In this document: piece after piece, positions 48,234 through 60,400 of the stretch
Position numbering within the stretch: position 1 is the first letter of the stretch
How the letters are laid out: each line of letters begins with the position of its first letter
Made by a program: the position numbers and the translations under genes
From: Orthonyx spaldingii
Taxonomy: Eukaryota > Chordata > Aves > Passeriformes > Orthonychidae
Length of the DNA: 64,000 nt
Direction of reading: 5' to 3'
NCBI GenBank assembly: GCA_013397795.1
Contig: VZTJ01002448.1
Coordinates: 1,293,570-1,357,569 of the forward strand
Notes under the pieces: model-generated
The model's database searches: none
The model's input: only the letters and a program-made list of their open reading frames with translations
What the model was told of the DNA's origin: nothing

Positions 48234-50714
48234 AAAGGGCACCCCAGGGTCACGAAGGAAAAAGGCAGTGAGTAGAAGATTCTGGTGAAGTCGACACTTG
48301 GGCAAAGGCCTTGTGCGATCTACCCCTGATCTAAAGGAACAGTGGAATCAAAAGTGAACGGTGACAATTTCTCCTTAAGGGAGAAGCAGGTGAGAGCAGG
48401 TACCTGTGAGAACAGGTACTGTGGATCTGGAAGTTTATGAGCCTGGAGGAGGTGATCTATTGGAAAGGCTGCATTTGCGCTGGATGTGTGTTCTTGTAGC
48501 ATCACAGGCAAAACAGTCCTGAGGTGGGGGATTTTCACCCCTGAGCACACCAACCTCTTCCTTTCTTCTGAAGAGAGAAACCCAAAGCCTGTTTTAATGT
48601 ACATACGCTTTAGAATTCCATCCCCACCACTAGGGGAGGCAAAGATTTAACCATATAGCCTGGGTCATACTGGGGATTTGTAACTAGGCAATGCAGTTAG
48701 TGCTCACCTGTTTTTTCTACTGTGTCATGCCTCTTCTCAGTAGACCTCAATTTTAGGTTCACTATTTCTAATTTCCTTGACAAATGTAATATACAAGGAC
48801 CTTTTCCAGTTTTAAATTTTTTAATGAGAGACACCACATTCCCCAGAATTTCACAAGGAGCTGAAATTTGGGGGAAGGCATATGAAGCACATCTGTCTGT
48901 ATAAAGCCTCTCATACAGAGAACTCCTGTGTGCTAGCGTGGGACTAAGAGTAGGCTGAGTTCATCATAGCTTTCACATTTTGTACATCTGTCTTGTCCAG
49001 CCTTACTTTTATTTATATTTCTCTACAATGAGACCTTTTTTCAATAATTCTGTGTTACTGATCAAGCCAAGCTTATATCTCAACTGCATTAACTAAAAAT
49101 GCAGTCCTGCATCGGAATTTAAAAATAATGACAACTTTCTGCTAGTTCTGTTTTGAGCATCATCCAGTTTAACTGCACCATGGCTCCTTACAGTTCTATT
49201 TCAGAGATGTTTACTTAATCTATTAATTCAGCGTTTTTTTTTCCGATTTAAGAGTAGGATTCTGACTGATCATCAGTGTACTTCAATATAATGTGGCTGC
49301 CATATTCTGCAAGATGTGTAATGAATTAGTACATGTAATTGTAAATAGTAGAGATTATTATAAATAAGGGAAAATAGAAAAATACATGAAAGAAACAAGT
49401 AAAAGCTTAATAAAATGCTAATGACAGTGGATAGTTCAAATAATTAGTTAATTTACTTAATAATCAACTAAATTGATATAAATAGATCATATTTTATCTG
49501 TTGCACTGTCTTCAGTTATAATTTTTGATTATAGTATTGATTATTTTTTGTTTCCCAATTACAACATCATATGAAAAATACAAAATAGTGGTCTGCATTA
49601 GAAAAACTTGGTGGCTTAAACCTCTCATGTCCTCCTCAGGATTGCAGATGTTATCTGGCCAAGTTAACCTTCCCAGGGACCCACTAGTTAACAGGGACAG
49701 ACCTCGTCCAGAAGGTGATTCAGAGCATGACTTTAGCTGAGGTACACTGCGTTTGTACTGAAATTTGCTTTTCTTTTGCACAAGTCCTTTCTTCCATTTA
49801 CTCTTATTGTTAGACAGCTGGTAACCCAATGACTTTGCATTACAGCACTCTAGCTTGCACAAAGAATGATTGCTCCTTGTAAGTAAAATGCTTATTTGCC
49901 TTGGGCTTCTCATAGTGATCCTTATATCTAATTTTATTGCTTTGCTGGTTAAAACCATAACATAGGACCTTTGCCTTTGTAAATGAATTATTAGCCATCA
50001 GGAAAGATCAGTTATGCATTGCTCAGTATCACTTAGTTCCTTAAATAAAGTCCCAAATTCTGGACTACAGAAATGTTTCCATTTATCTTTTAAATGAATA
50101 TGCTTGAGCATGTGTGTAAATAGCTTTTGGGTTTGTTGGGGTTTTTTCCCATTTGCAGACATATTTCATGGTAAGGCTCACTCAGCAGACACATTTCTCT
50201 CTCTTACATATGTCTCATGCTTTCACTCTTACTGGAAGCACTGAGGAGTGCAAAAATCCAGGTCAAACTTTTATAGGGAGAAAATGAATTCATAAATGTC
50301 ACTATGTCTATGTAGAATATTGTGATTCAAGAAAATTTCAGCTCTGGAAAGTCAACATCTAACATAATTTTATCCTTCATTGAGAAGTCTGTCACATGAT
50401 GAAACTACAAGGAAGAATGACACACAGAGAAATTAACAGCATTATATTCAGTAACAGACAGGTTATAGAAAATGAAAATCTTTATATGACTGAAGGACTA
50501 TTATATTCTGGAAGAGACCATTCCTTTTCTTACCAATTGGAAAAATTCTTTCTGTTGCTTATTCTTACCATGCAATAAAACCCCCTGCGTGCTTCACAAG
50601 TTTGAGGTGTCAACAGGTTGCTCATAATACATGCCTTTTTCATGGCAATGGCATTACAGGTATGACTGTAAAGGTTTTGTTTATGAGACGCCATTCTTGT
50701 TAGTCTTAGGTTTC

Positions 50715-50835
50715 TTAGGATGTTGGGTGGGTTGTGAGGGGTTTTTTTTTAGGGGGTGGGTAGCGGGGCTGGGTTTAGGGGGGTTTAGTTGATTTTGTTA
50801 TTGTTGGGGTCTTTTGTTTTTGTAGTGGTTTGTGT
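50715..50835. repeat. T/G-rich low-complexity tract
   Basis: TTGGGTGGGTTGTGAGGGGT followed by T8, AGGGGGTGGG and more G/T-rich text to about 50835. Confidence 0.75.
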
Positions 50836-51889
50836 GTTGATTTTTTTTCTGGAGGGTCAGCTTGCCTTGTAACTTGAGCACAGATGTGGGACTTGAGCAG
50901 ACAGTGACAGCTCAGAAGGAAGTCCTGGTACTCTGTGATGATACAGTGTGTGTAGTGTTTTGGCAGCTACTGCCACCCTATGGTTTTCCATAATGGATGA
51001 ATGCTGCAGAGCTTTAATGTGTTGCATTTCTCCAGAAACCTCTTGTAGGTCAGAGAGAAGACAATGATTATTCCTTTTGTCTTACTCCCTCCTTCTCTAT
51101 GTCCCCTTTTCAGAAAAATCCCATCTGCAAAGAAAATCAAGTATGGCTTGAGAGGCCATAGGTGGCATTAGGTTGGTAGAATCTTTTCCACTGTATTTAC
51201 AACTATGTCACTGAATATTAATTTTGGTTCCAAGGGTTTTCACTAACTGATTATATCTGCTTTGGCAGGATAGATTTTGCTCATTTTTTTTTTAGGAACT
51301 TCAAAATGTACATCTGGAGAAAGCTTCCAAAACCCATTTCTTAAACTTGCTGCTGCTTTGGGAGCCTGTGTTTACATCATGGATGCCACATATAGACAGA
51401 TCTGGGTTAAAGCAATCTGGTCTAAGCAGAGTGTCCTCTGAGCATTGCTTCCAGCAGAGCTTTGCCCTCCAGACGCCAGCAAGTGCCCAGCCGAAGGCTC
51501 TGATGTGGAAAGAGGACGTTTCAGATACCATTATTCCACTCATTGCCCTCCTTCAGGCCAGGGAATACCCTTCGCGTGGAGGAAGACTTTCTTTTTCGTT
51601 TGAGGAAGTGGCAAGAGGGATCACCTCTCATGTTGTATATCTTCTCTTTGGGGCGGGAAGTTTCTTTCCTTTTGACCAACCCAGCTGAAACCAGGCATCA
51701 GTGCAGTGTGTAGAAAATAGCTCAGCTGATTTGGAGGCAGAGATACTGGACTCTCTCATACATTATAGTGCGCAGGCATTGGTTTCCCTCATGTATTATT
51801 GGGGTCTCCCAAATTCCATCCTGTGCCACACCCAACCTCTAATCTATGCAGTGCACGAAGTCTGAAGCGCACCCACTGCTCTTTATTTT

Positions 51890-54420
51890 TCGTAGCCGAC
51901 ATGGGAACTGGATCCCCTCTCCTTGAGCCGGATCCCCAGTCCCCCGCTGCCGGTCCGCGCAGGAGCTGGCGCTGGGGGCTCCCCCGAGTCGGGGCGCTCC
52001 CCGCCGCCGTGGTCCCACGGCACCCCGCGCATCCTTGCCCCGACCGCCCGGGCTGTGCGGGCGCTGTGTGACCCTCTCCTGGGGGCTGAGCGGCTACTCT
52101 CCGCAGTCACCTGTAGCTAGCGCTGATTTTTCTGCGTTCCTCCAAAAAACAGTTGTTCTTAGCCCCGACCTCTTCCCGCGTGTTTTACTTAAGTGAACCA
52201 AATGTCCGTGTATCAGCAGCGGAGGTGGTGCTGCCTTTTTGGGAAAGATGCCGTGTCTGTTTTCGCTGTCGCTTGCCTGCGCCCCCCAGGCTGGTAGAGC
52301 GGGACCGGAGGGGTGTGGAGGGCCGGCTCGGCCTGCCCCCGCCCCGGGGAGGAGCTCCAGCCCCAAATGAGGCACGACTTCACCTTTGGGTTCGTCTTCT
52401 CGGAGCGCGACTGGAATTACGGCCGCCCCGGTCCCCGGTGCGCCCCGGCCCCCGGTGCGCCCCGGCCCCGCGCTCATGGCTCTGCGCCTCGCTGCTGGTC
52501 CCTGCGCCCAGCCCCGACGTGGAACGGCCGCATCCCCCCTGTAAAATGAGGGGAGCGGGGTCTCCGCGCGGGCGGCGGGAGCCGCTGGTACGCCGGTCGG
52601 AGTTGAGCCTGGAGGGAGGAGAAACAGCCACCTGAACGCCGAGAAACACCCGAACCGACAACAAGTAGTCTCGCCCGGCAGGGCGGCACGGACAGCGGCC
52701 GGGGCCGGAGCCCGCCCGGGAAGAGGAGCCTCTGTCGCTCCTCCGGCAAAGGTAGCGGCGGGAGGGACCCGCGGGGCTGGCGGGGGAGCGGGAGGGACCC
52801 GCGGCGGCGCTGAGCCCACCTGCCCTTCCCCGAGATGCGCGCCCGCCTTCGTGATTTGTCTGAGAAAGTAGCGAGCCGAGCTCCACACCGCTTTTCCCAG
52901 AGTGTGCCTTCTGCCTGGGCTTATGGGGTGCTTGGTATTTCTTCCCAAAAAGCAACCCTTTCCTCTCTCCTACAGTGGGGGTGGGGGGTGTGGGGGGAAG
53001 AGAAAAACATCTAAGCCTTCTGTTTTTTCCCCCTGGTTAAGCTGTTAGGATAATAAAAGATAGATGTCCATTAAATAATTAACCGTACACTTTCTATTCC
53101 ATCAGCTCGGTTCACACAGCCCCGCGAGGGAGAAGGGGGTGGGGACGGTGGCGGATCTGTACGCGGTCGAAGCAGCAGCAGTGCCATTTCGGCAGCCTGC
53201 TTCCAGGGGAAGCGGGAGACAGCCCGGAGCTGTACCCGGAGCGGGCGGGCGGCACAGCCCTCCGCGGAGGAGCGTGCGGAGCTGGCCGGCGGTGGGTGGC
53301 GGAGCGGGCCGGGAGGGCTCTCCCCGGAGCGCGGGTCCGCGGGAGATCTCGGGAGGGGTCTGGGCAGGCCGTGACCGCGGGAAATAGTCCTGCTGCGGTG
53401 GTGCCTGGGGGGGCTTCTCCTCGATTTCTTCTGTTTGCGTTTAAGGCAGAAGCTCGTCCCCCGCGGACCTGCCGGCGACCNGCTCGAGGACAACGAGAGG
53501 GTGATCCTCAACGTGGGGGGCACGCGGCACGAGACCTACCGCAGCACCCTGAAGACCCTGCCGGGGACCCGCCTGGCTCTGCTCGCCTGCGAGTCCCAGG
53601 GCGAGTCCCCGGGCGGCGAGGAGCCGCCGCCGCCCCCCAACCCGCCGCCGCCTCCGCCGGGCGGCTGCCCCGAGCCCGGCAGCGGCTGCAGCCCCCGGGG
53701 CAGCGGTGGCGCCAGCGAGTTCTTCTTCGACCGGCACCCCGGGGTCTTCGCCTATGTACTCAACTACTACCGCACGGGCAAGCTGCACTGCCCCGCCGAC
53801 GTCTGCGGGCCGCTCTTCGAGGAGGAGCTGGCCTTCTGGGGCATCGACGAGACCGACGTGGAGCCCTGCTGCTGGATGACCTACCGCCAGCACCGCGACG
53901 CCGAGGAGGCCCTCGACATCTTCGAGGCGCCCGACCTGCTGACGGGCGAGCCGCCCCCCGACGGCGACGACGACGACCTGGCCGCCAAGAGATTGGGCAT
54001 CGAGGACGTGGGGGCGGCTGCCGAGGGCAAGGGCGGGCGCTGGCGGCGGCTGCAGCCCCGTGTCTGGGCGCTCTTCGAGGACCCTTACTCCTCCCGCGCC
54101 GCCAGGGTAAGCGCCGCCGGCCGGCGCTCCCACCGGGGGCTGGGGAGGCCGAGGGGCGGCCGGGGTCCCCTGAGAGGGAGTCGGCATCACCGGGAAGCTC
54201 GCCCCGCTTGGGGTGTGCGTGCTGAAGTGATGCTTTGGTGGGCCACTGCAAGGGGGGGACATCGGTCCCCGTGGGGTGGTGATACTTGTCCCCTCCACAT
54301 CTGCAGGCCACGTCAGGCAGCACGGGGGTCCCTTCCCATGGGAGTGTACCTGGGGTGAGGTGGGAGCTGTGCCCCGAGAAGCCTGCGCAAAGGGAGCCAC
54401 GGTGACCTCCCTGGCCTGTG
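51890..54420. promoter_or_regulatory. CpG island covering the KCNC2 promoter and first coding exon
   Basis: About 2.5 kb of GC-rich, CpG-dense sequence with an AT-rich interruption around 52950-53110. It contains the first coding exon of KCNC2. In human the coding start is in the second exon, and here an acceptor-like tract (TTTCTTCTGTTTGCGTTTAAG, continuing to GCAG at 53449) just before the coding sequence suggests the same arrangement. The transcription start cannot be placed. Long open frames on both strands here are a consequence of high GC. Confidence 0.75.
53483..54106 (+). CDS. KCNC2: KCNC2 first coding exon, Kv3.2 channel T1 domain (start codon missing at an N)
   Basis: Kv3.2 is a voltage-gated potassium channel subunit of the plasma membrane that allows rapid repolarisation in fast-spiking neurons. 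The exon encodes 208 visible residues. They begin LEDNERVILNVGGTRHETYR and end RVWALFEDPYSSRAAR before the donor GTAAGC at 54107, the junction used in Kv3 genes just ahead of S1. The T1 tetramerisation domain is complete, with the zinc motif H-x5-C-x20-C-C (LHCPADVC to EPCCWMTYR). A Pro/Gly-rich loop (EEPPPPPNPPPPPPGG) interrupts T1 after TRLALL, as in mammalian Kv3.2. DLAAKRLGIED and GRWRRLQPR point to KCNC2 rather than KCNC1, and the CAPS2 neighbour supports this. The expected initial Met-Gly-Lys is absent: the sequence reads GGCGACCNGCTCGAG, with the N exactly where ATG should be. Membrane segments S1-S6 are encoded beyond the window. Confidence 0.95.
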
Positions 54421-57400
54421 TGGGGGCATGGAAGGGGTGACTCACTGATGGAGCTGTTTGTGTGTGGGTGTGAGCAGAAACAGCCCCAAGGCACCCTCGT
54501 CCTCCCTGAGTGCCTGCACGAAGGTGCGTTTGGGGCCGGGCAGCTGGCCTGAGGTCTCGGGTTTGGGGTCAGGTGGTGACAGCGACAGAGGAGAGCGACC
54601 TCAGTCCTTTCTGAGCTTTCCTCTCTCTGCACTGATAGGTGATCCTGGTTCAACAAAGTAAATGTGACAGGGGGTCACCCTGGCTCTTCCTCCATTGATT
54701 TCTCAGGGTGACCCTGACTGGCTCAGTGACTGAGGGTCTGGGGACAAGACAGTAAGTCATTGCACTGACTTTCTCTTATTTAGATAGGGATTTTAGATTT
54801 TGATGCTCACTACTTTATACTCTGATGACTTGGATTTTAGTTCTGTGTTTTTGTTGTCAGTGGTGATGTGGGTTCGCTTTCTAACCCAGGGCTTTGGAGC
54901 AAACAAATGGTTGTAATTCCTTTGAGAGAAATACGCAATAGTGTCTCTAATTTAATCAGAAAAGCAACCACCAGCAAATCTTCCCTGCAATGCAAGACAA
55001 AGAGCTTGTAATAGGAAATGTTTGATTATAAAATGGCAATAAGTGTTTTGTAGCAGATTCATCAGGGTTTCCACGAAGTATTCAGAGCTAGACTTCATTC
55101 TGTAGAAACTGTGGATATGGCGGGTGCAATCTCCTAATCAGTTCCAGTTATTCCGCTGGCAGTCTCATAGATGTGCACATAAGTGTGTGGTTTAGTGACT
55201 TCTGGAATTGTACCCCATGGCATGATGCAATTTCTGCCCGCTCACCCTGTGAGCTTAGTGAGGTAAGTTAAACAGAAAGTAAAAGTCTTCACAGTTACTA
55301 TGTCAGTTGCTGAGTGCCAACGGTGTTTGTTTTTGAAGGTTGCCTATCAGTATGTTTTCCCTCGACAGCTGGCTCCAGTTGATTCTTAAAATATGTTTTT
55401 AATAAAGAATGGGTTCTGAAGAAAAGCTACCAGAAGTGTCTATCTTTGCTTACCAGTGACATACCCACACCTCGCATCTCAGCTGTCTGAATCCTAAAGA
55501 AAATTTGGCTGTCAGTTACCTGACAAACTGTAGTGTACGCAGTGATTGCCCTGCAGGTTTTCTTTCACCTACTGTCTTGTGGAAAGTTGCTGACTGTGTC
55601 AAAACTGCAGTTTTTACAACAGAGAATCTTCCTGCTCAACTTTGCTGGAGAACTGAGAACTACGGAGTAAATGTTAAATAGAAGATACCAGGAGAAATAG
55701 GAAGGTAGGCATGCTGTTGTGTCCTGGAGTTGCAGTTGGATTTTCAGCCCAGTCTTTGACAGAACCTGTAGGCACTTGCTTTCCAAATTTTCCATCTGTA
55801 CTAGATCATCCTGTACCATTAGGGGCTTGGGTGAAGATATTTCAAGTTTGCAAAATGAATACTGTAATTAACACTATAGTAAGAAATTGTATCATGGCAA
55901 TATTAATTTCTTAGAAGATAGAGTATTCACCTTTTTATAACTTAAAAACTGGTTTTAAACATTTTATTATGATTTCCAACCCAGGCAGCCAGAATAAGGT
56001 GGTGTCAGAACCACAACAGCATCTAAATCTGTATTTTCATTTTCTCAAGATCTGTACTTGGTCTTTCAGGTAGGGAGACAATTTAGAGAATTTCAAGCGA
56101 GTTTTAAAGCATTAAAGTGAATTTGTATTTAAGGACTTGCATGCACTTAGTAAGCACTATTGAATACAGTAATTTAAGGTGATGGTAACCTTAGTTTGGA
56201 ACTGAGACATTTTGTATTTCCATACCTGAAACAAGAGCATTTATTTTCTGAGTATTCTGGCAAATACACTCTTGTTTTATGACAGCTGAGATGATGACTA
56301 ACTCTGAAAACATTTGAGTGAAATCCTGGGCTTACTGAAATCAAGACAAAACTCTGTGAACATCAATCTTTGCCTCACAGTGTTAGTTACTGACTCATAC
56401 ACCACTTAGATTATGGTGGGGCTGCTTAGTGGTAAACTTCCCTAAGAACTGTGATAATTATTTTCTTTTAGCATTACTGATTTAGGTTCACCAGTGTCTT
56501 TTTTGGGAATTATGATGCTGATAAATTGGGCTATTTTCTGTTAATGAAATGGTACTTAATATTTGTGATTTTCTTTATTCTAAACTGTGATCCCTAAAAA
56601 TAGAAATTTATAGAAATTCAAATATAAGTTGCCATGGTAACCTCTTCGGGGATAGTGCACGCACAAGATTATTCTAGCAAGACCATCCAGTGATGTTATA
56701 TAAATAGTGGAACTAGTTTGTTGACAAGAAGGTTTACTTTATATGAGATTCTAAAAAAATTCAACTTTGGGTGCATGCAATTTGATAGTTAGATAGTGAC
56801 ATCTACTAAACATAGGGGTTGTAAATATAAAATGTAATCCAAGTATATATGATTGCTTTGAAACATGCAATATTTTCCTTTGTTTTCCCAAGTTCAGGAG
56901 TAGGTCTGAATGTTATTTCTGTTTTCATATTATCATTTTGGATTTCATAGACCGTGAAATGAAATTAAAGAGTACAGCCGTACTCCTTTCACTCCACACT
57001 TAATAGAACGATCATTCACAAAAGGCTGTTTGACAGAATGCTGTTATGTAGATGTGGAAAGCTACTGGTGTGTAAGGTACTGTCGCAGGAGGAGAAGTGC
57101 TGGGCGACTGAGTCCTTGTGCGTTGGTTTAAACATCTCTGAAACAGACACTAATTCTTTTATGACTAAAACACGTGCACTACTTTGCTAGTTAATATCTG
57201 CAAGTGATTTTGGTGTCCAGTGGCTCATAAATGCCAGGTACTTGTTGGCTTTAGTAAAGTGCAAATATACATCTAAGTAGTTTGTAAGAAAGTACAAGAG
57301 GCAATATTAAGTACTGAGTTCAAAAAGTGTCTGCAGACGTCCAGCAGGAATACCAGTGCTCATCTCAGATATCATATTTCAAAGTAATTACCTTTAAAAC

Positions 57401-60400
57401 CTTTTTACTTTTGAATAGCAGTTGAAAAATGATGCTGTTTAAAGAAGTAATTAGTATTTGTCATTGATTTTTCCTAAGGATTATGGATTACTCCTGTACT
57501 GAGTGCCAGAATGCAAAAATGGCCCTGGGATTTACCAAGTCCATAGCTATGTATCCTTAATGTTTTGAGAAGACTGTAAATCTGTTCCTGGATAAGGGGA
57601 CAGCACCTGCCGAGTTGGGCAGTTTAGCAGTGCTGGAGCCAGCGTGGCCCAGGGCACTGGAGCTGGCACTGCTGTTTGCAGCGGCTGAAGGCAACTTACA
57701 CAACCGCTTTGCTGTGGTTGTTATCTCTAGGAAAGATCATAATTACTTGGTTTACAAGGCACTACAAATCCTAATTAGCAAGTATTTGTCAAGTTTGCTG
57801 TAAGTAAATATGCACTGCAAGGCAAATAAACCCACTGCAGTCTAGGCATCAAGATACATTTTGCAAGTGTTTTTAAAAATACTGGTGCTGCTTCGTAGTG
57901 ACTTGGGGAGCTGTATTTGGACAGGGGGTGGTAGTTTTGGAGGGAAATACAAAGTTCCCATCTACTGCTTTACATTGATGTTAAATTGTCAGAGATTCCT
58001 TTCAGTGTCCCATTGCATCTACACCAGCTTTGAACATTCAGTGAGGTGAAGAATCAGCTGAAATGAGTGAGATGGGAGAGGGGAAAAATATGATTTTATA
58101 GGTTCCCTTGAGAGGCTAAAGATACAGAAATTACATTGGAGAACATTCTTATCAAAGATAACTTATACCTTTATTTGGTGGCTTGCTTACCTTTTCCCCG
58201 GGTACCTAGATACCTATTTTGATACCTGTCAAGAAAGCCTTGATTTAGGAAGCCTGTCATGTACTATGGTGAATGACTGAGTGAGTTATATTTTTAGGGC
58301 CTTGCCTGTTCTGATGTAAGCGAGGTTTTATTTTTGATGGAAACAACACTGCTGCAGTAGTCTGAAATACTGTGAATGGAGTGGTGAAGGTACATTAATC
58401 TCAGAATATGTGTTTGTAGATTAATAGTGAATAGCAAAGACTTTCTTTCCTGACTGAGAGGAAGCCATTTAATACATAAATGGAAATCTTTACTCTGTTT
58501 TTTATTCAGCAAGAAAAGCAGGTATACTTTAGATTTTAACATTCACTTATTAGTTAAGCAGACATCTGTCTGAAAATGGTATAAAGAAAATAGTTAAGAT
58601 TTATACTGAAACTTAGAAGAGGGTATTCCTTTTGTTGGTAATCAAAGCACTGAATTTATTTGTAAGTGGGAAAATAGTCAGTTACATTAAATTGGTGAAA
58701 ATCGGTCATTCTGCTGGAAGCATATTTACTGTGGGAGCTGTATTTTTTAGACACATCAAGATGTGTTCCTAATGACAAAAGTCATAATGCATTACTGTTA
58801 CAGATATTCATATACTCTGTATCTTCATGTATACACGGGCTGACTAAATCACATTGTAAGTAATTTTTGTTAATTTACTTCTGACAAGCTGGCTTTTAAA
58901 AATCTGCATTGAAAATTCTAGCTTAATACATGATGTATACAACATAAACTAGCTTGATCTACCTTAAGTGTAGATGGCCTCTGATGGTACTGACATATCA
59001 GGGAGGTAAAATCAGCAAGATTTCTGCCTTCCTAACTTCTGCCTCTTCCTCTACAGCTGTTCTGCCTGATGCTGCTAGTGTTTCCATGGAAACAAGCCAG
59101 CTCTTGGCTTCCTCTTCCCATTGAAAACAGCCTTCTCACTGTCACTTATTCATCTGGGAAAAGGATTTTGTCATGGCTCTGACATAAATGACACAGAGAT
59201 GATCTGTCCTATCATTTCAGAAATAGATGCTATTAGATACGTGCACGTGCATACAGCCAGATTTGTCTTTCAGTGACTCTAAAATAATTTGGTTAATGGA
59301 CTTAGGTTGAATTTGCTTTAGTGTAACTGGAAGTGGAAATCAACTGATAAGACACAGCCCAAGATAGTAACGGTGTGAGATTTTTGATTGAGAAATCTGG
59401 CAGACCATGTTCTCTTCTTTTATGTAGTTAATATAGAATGTAGTATTTGTCATGTTTGTTTACAGTGGTAAAATTCTTAAATGGTTTACTTTGAGGATGA
59501 GAATTTATCCTCAGACTGATTAAGATGGTGGTGGGAGGAATAGCTCACAACTTGGGATGAATATTGTGTAGGTTTCAGTGCTAATGTCAGATGAGGTATC
59601 ATGTTACCATACACATCATGTGATGCAGTCAGAATACGAAATAAGCGATGCAAGAAAACTGGTATCTTTAAGGTCCTTTTATTCTTAAGGTATTTGGTAC
59701 TTAGCCCAAAGTAAATATATCAATCAATACCCTGTGAAGAAATCAGCATTTTTGCTTGATTTGGTGAATTTCTGTTAAGTCATAATCAAAAAAGTTCAGA
59801 ACCCAGGCAAATTCCATAACCTTGATTAATATGCTTCCCCATAGGGACTTTAATATACTATAAGAGAAGTTGTGTAAAATTTACCTATCTTTTTCTCCCT
59901 CAGTGATCATTGGCAGAATGTGATTGTTCTCTTCCTATGAAGTTGCCTTGCAATTGGGGTAGAAGAATAAGAGAAGAGGAAAGGCTCCCTCTATAAATTT
60001 TTAATATTTTAATAATCTCTTATAAAAGTGATGTCCAGTAGTTTTAAGATGGAAGAAAAAAGTTCTTCTCATTATCAAGTGCTGTTTCAGCACTGTTCAT
60101 TTCTCCAGGGATGATTCCTGCTCGTCCTGTGCTTCAGGTTTGTGGCTCATCCTAGGGAAAGACAATTTCTTTCAGCCATAACTGGAAAGAGAAGGTTTAT
60201 GCTCTTATATTTAGCATCCAGTGGGGGTAGTATGTTCCCTTTTAATTCCCTTTACTAAACTTTTCTTTAGACCTCACTTCTGTCAGCATGGTTTACATAA
60301 ACTTACTGATTGAATGTAAAAACTTGTGGGGATTTCTGCAGGGTTTGTGTTTGTTGTGGGTTTTTTGTTTGGTTGTTTTTTTTTTTTTTCTTTTTTTTTT

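Larger units (their letters stand above)
41881..51889. other. Ten kilobases of intergenic sequence between CAPS2 and KCNC2
   Basis: No gene, structural RNA or confidently named mobile element was seen. It contains a G-run at 48211-48233 and T/G-rich tracts at 47115-47180 and 50715-50835. Many short open frames exist on both strands without splice, codon or family support. Distal KCNC2 regulatory elements could be here but cannot be told from sequence alone. Confidence 0.4.

Noticed and set aside
52094..52948. Long minus-strand open frame (about 284 codons) in the KCNC2 CpG island
   Set aside because: The translation is low-complexity Pro/Ala/Arg/Gly sequence typical of GC-rich DNA lacking stops. 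No domain was recognised.
53441..54656. Minus-strand and alternative-frame open frames over the KCNC2 exon
   Set aside because: They are shadows of the KCNC2 coding frame, which carries clear T1 domain conservation.
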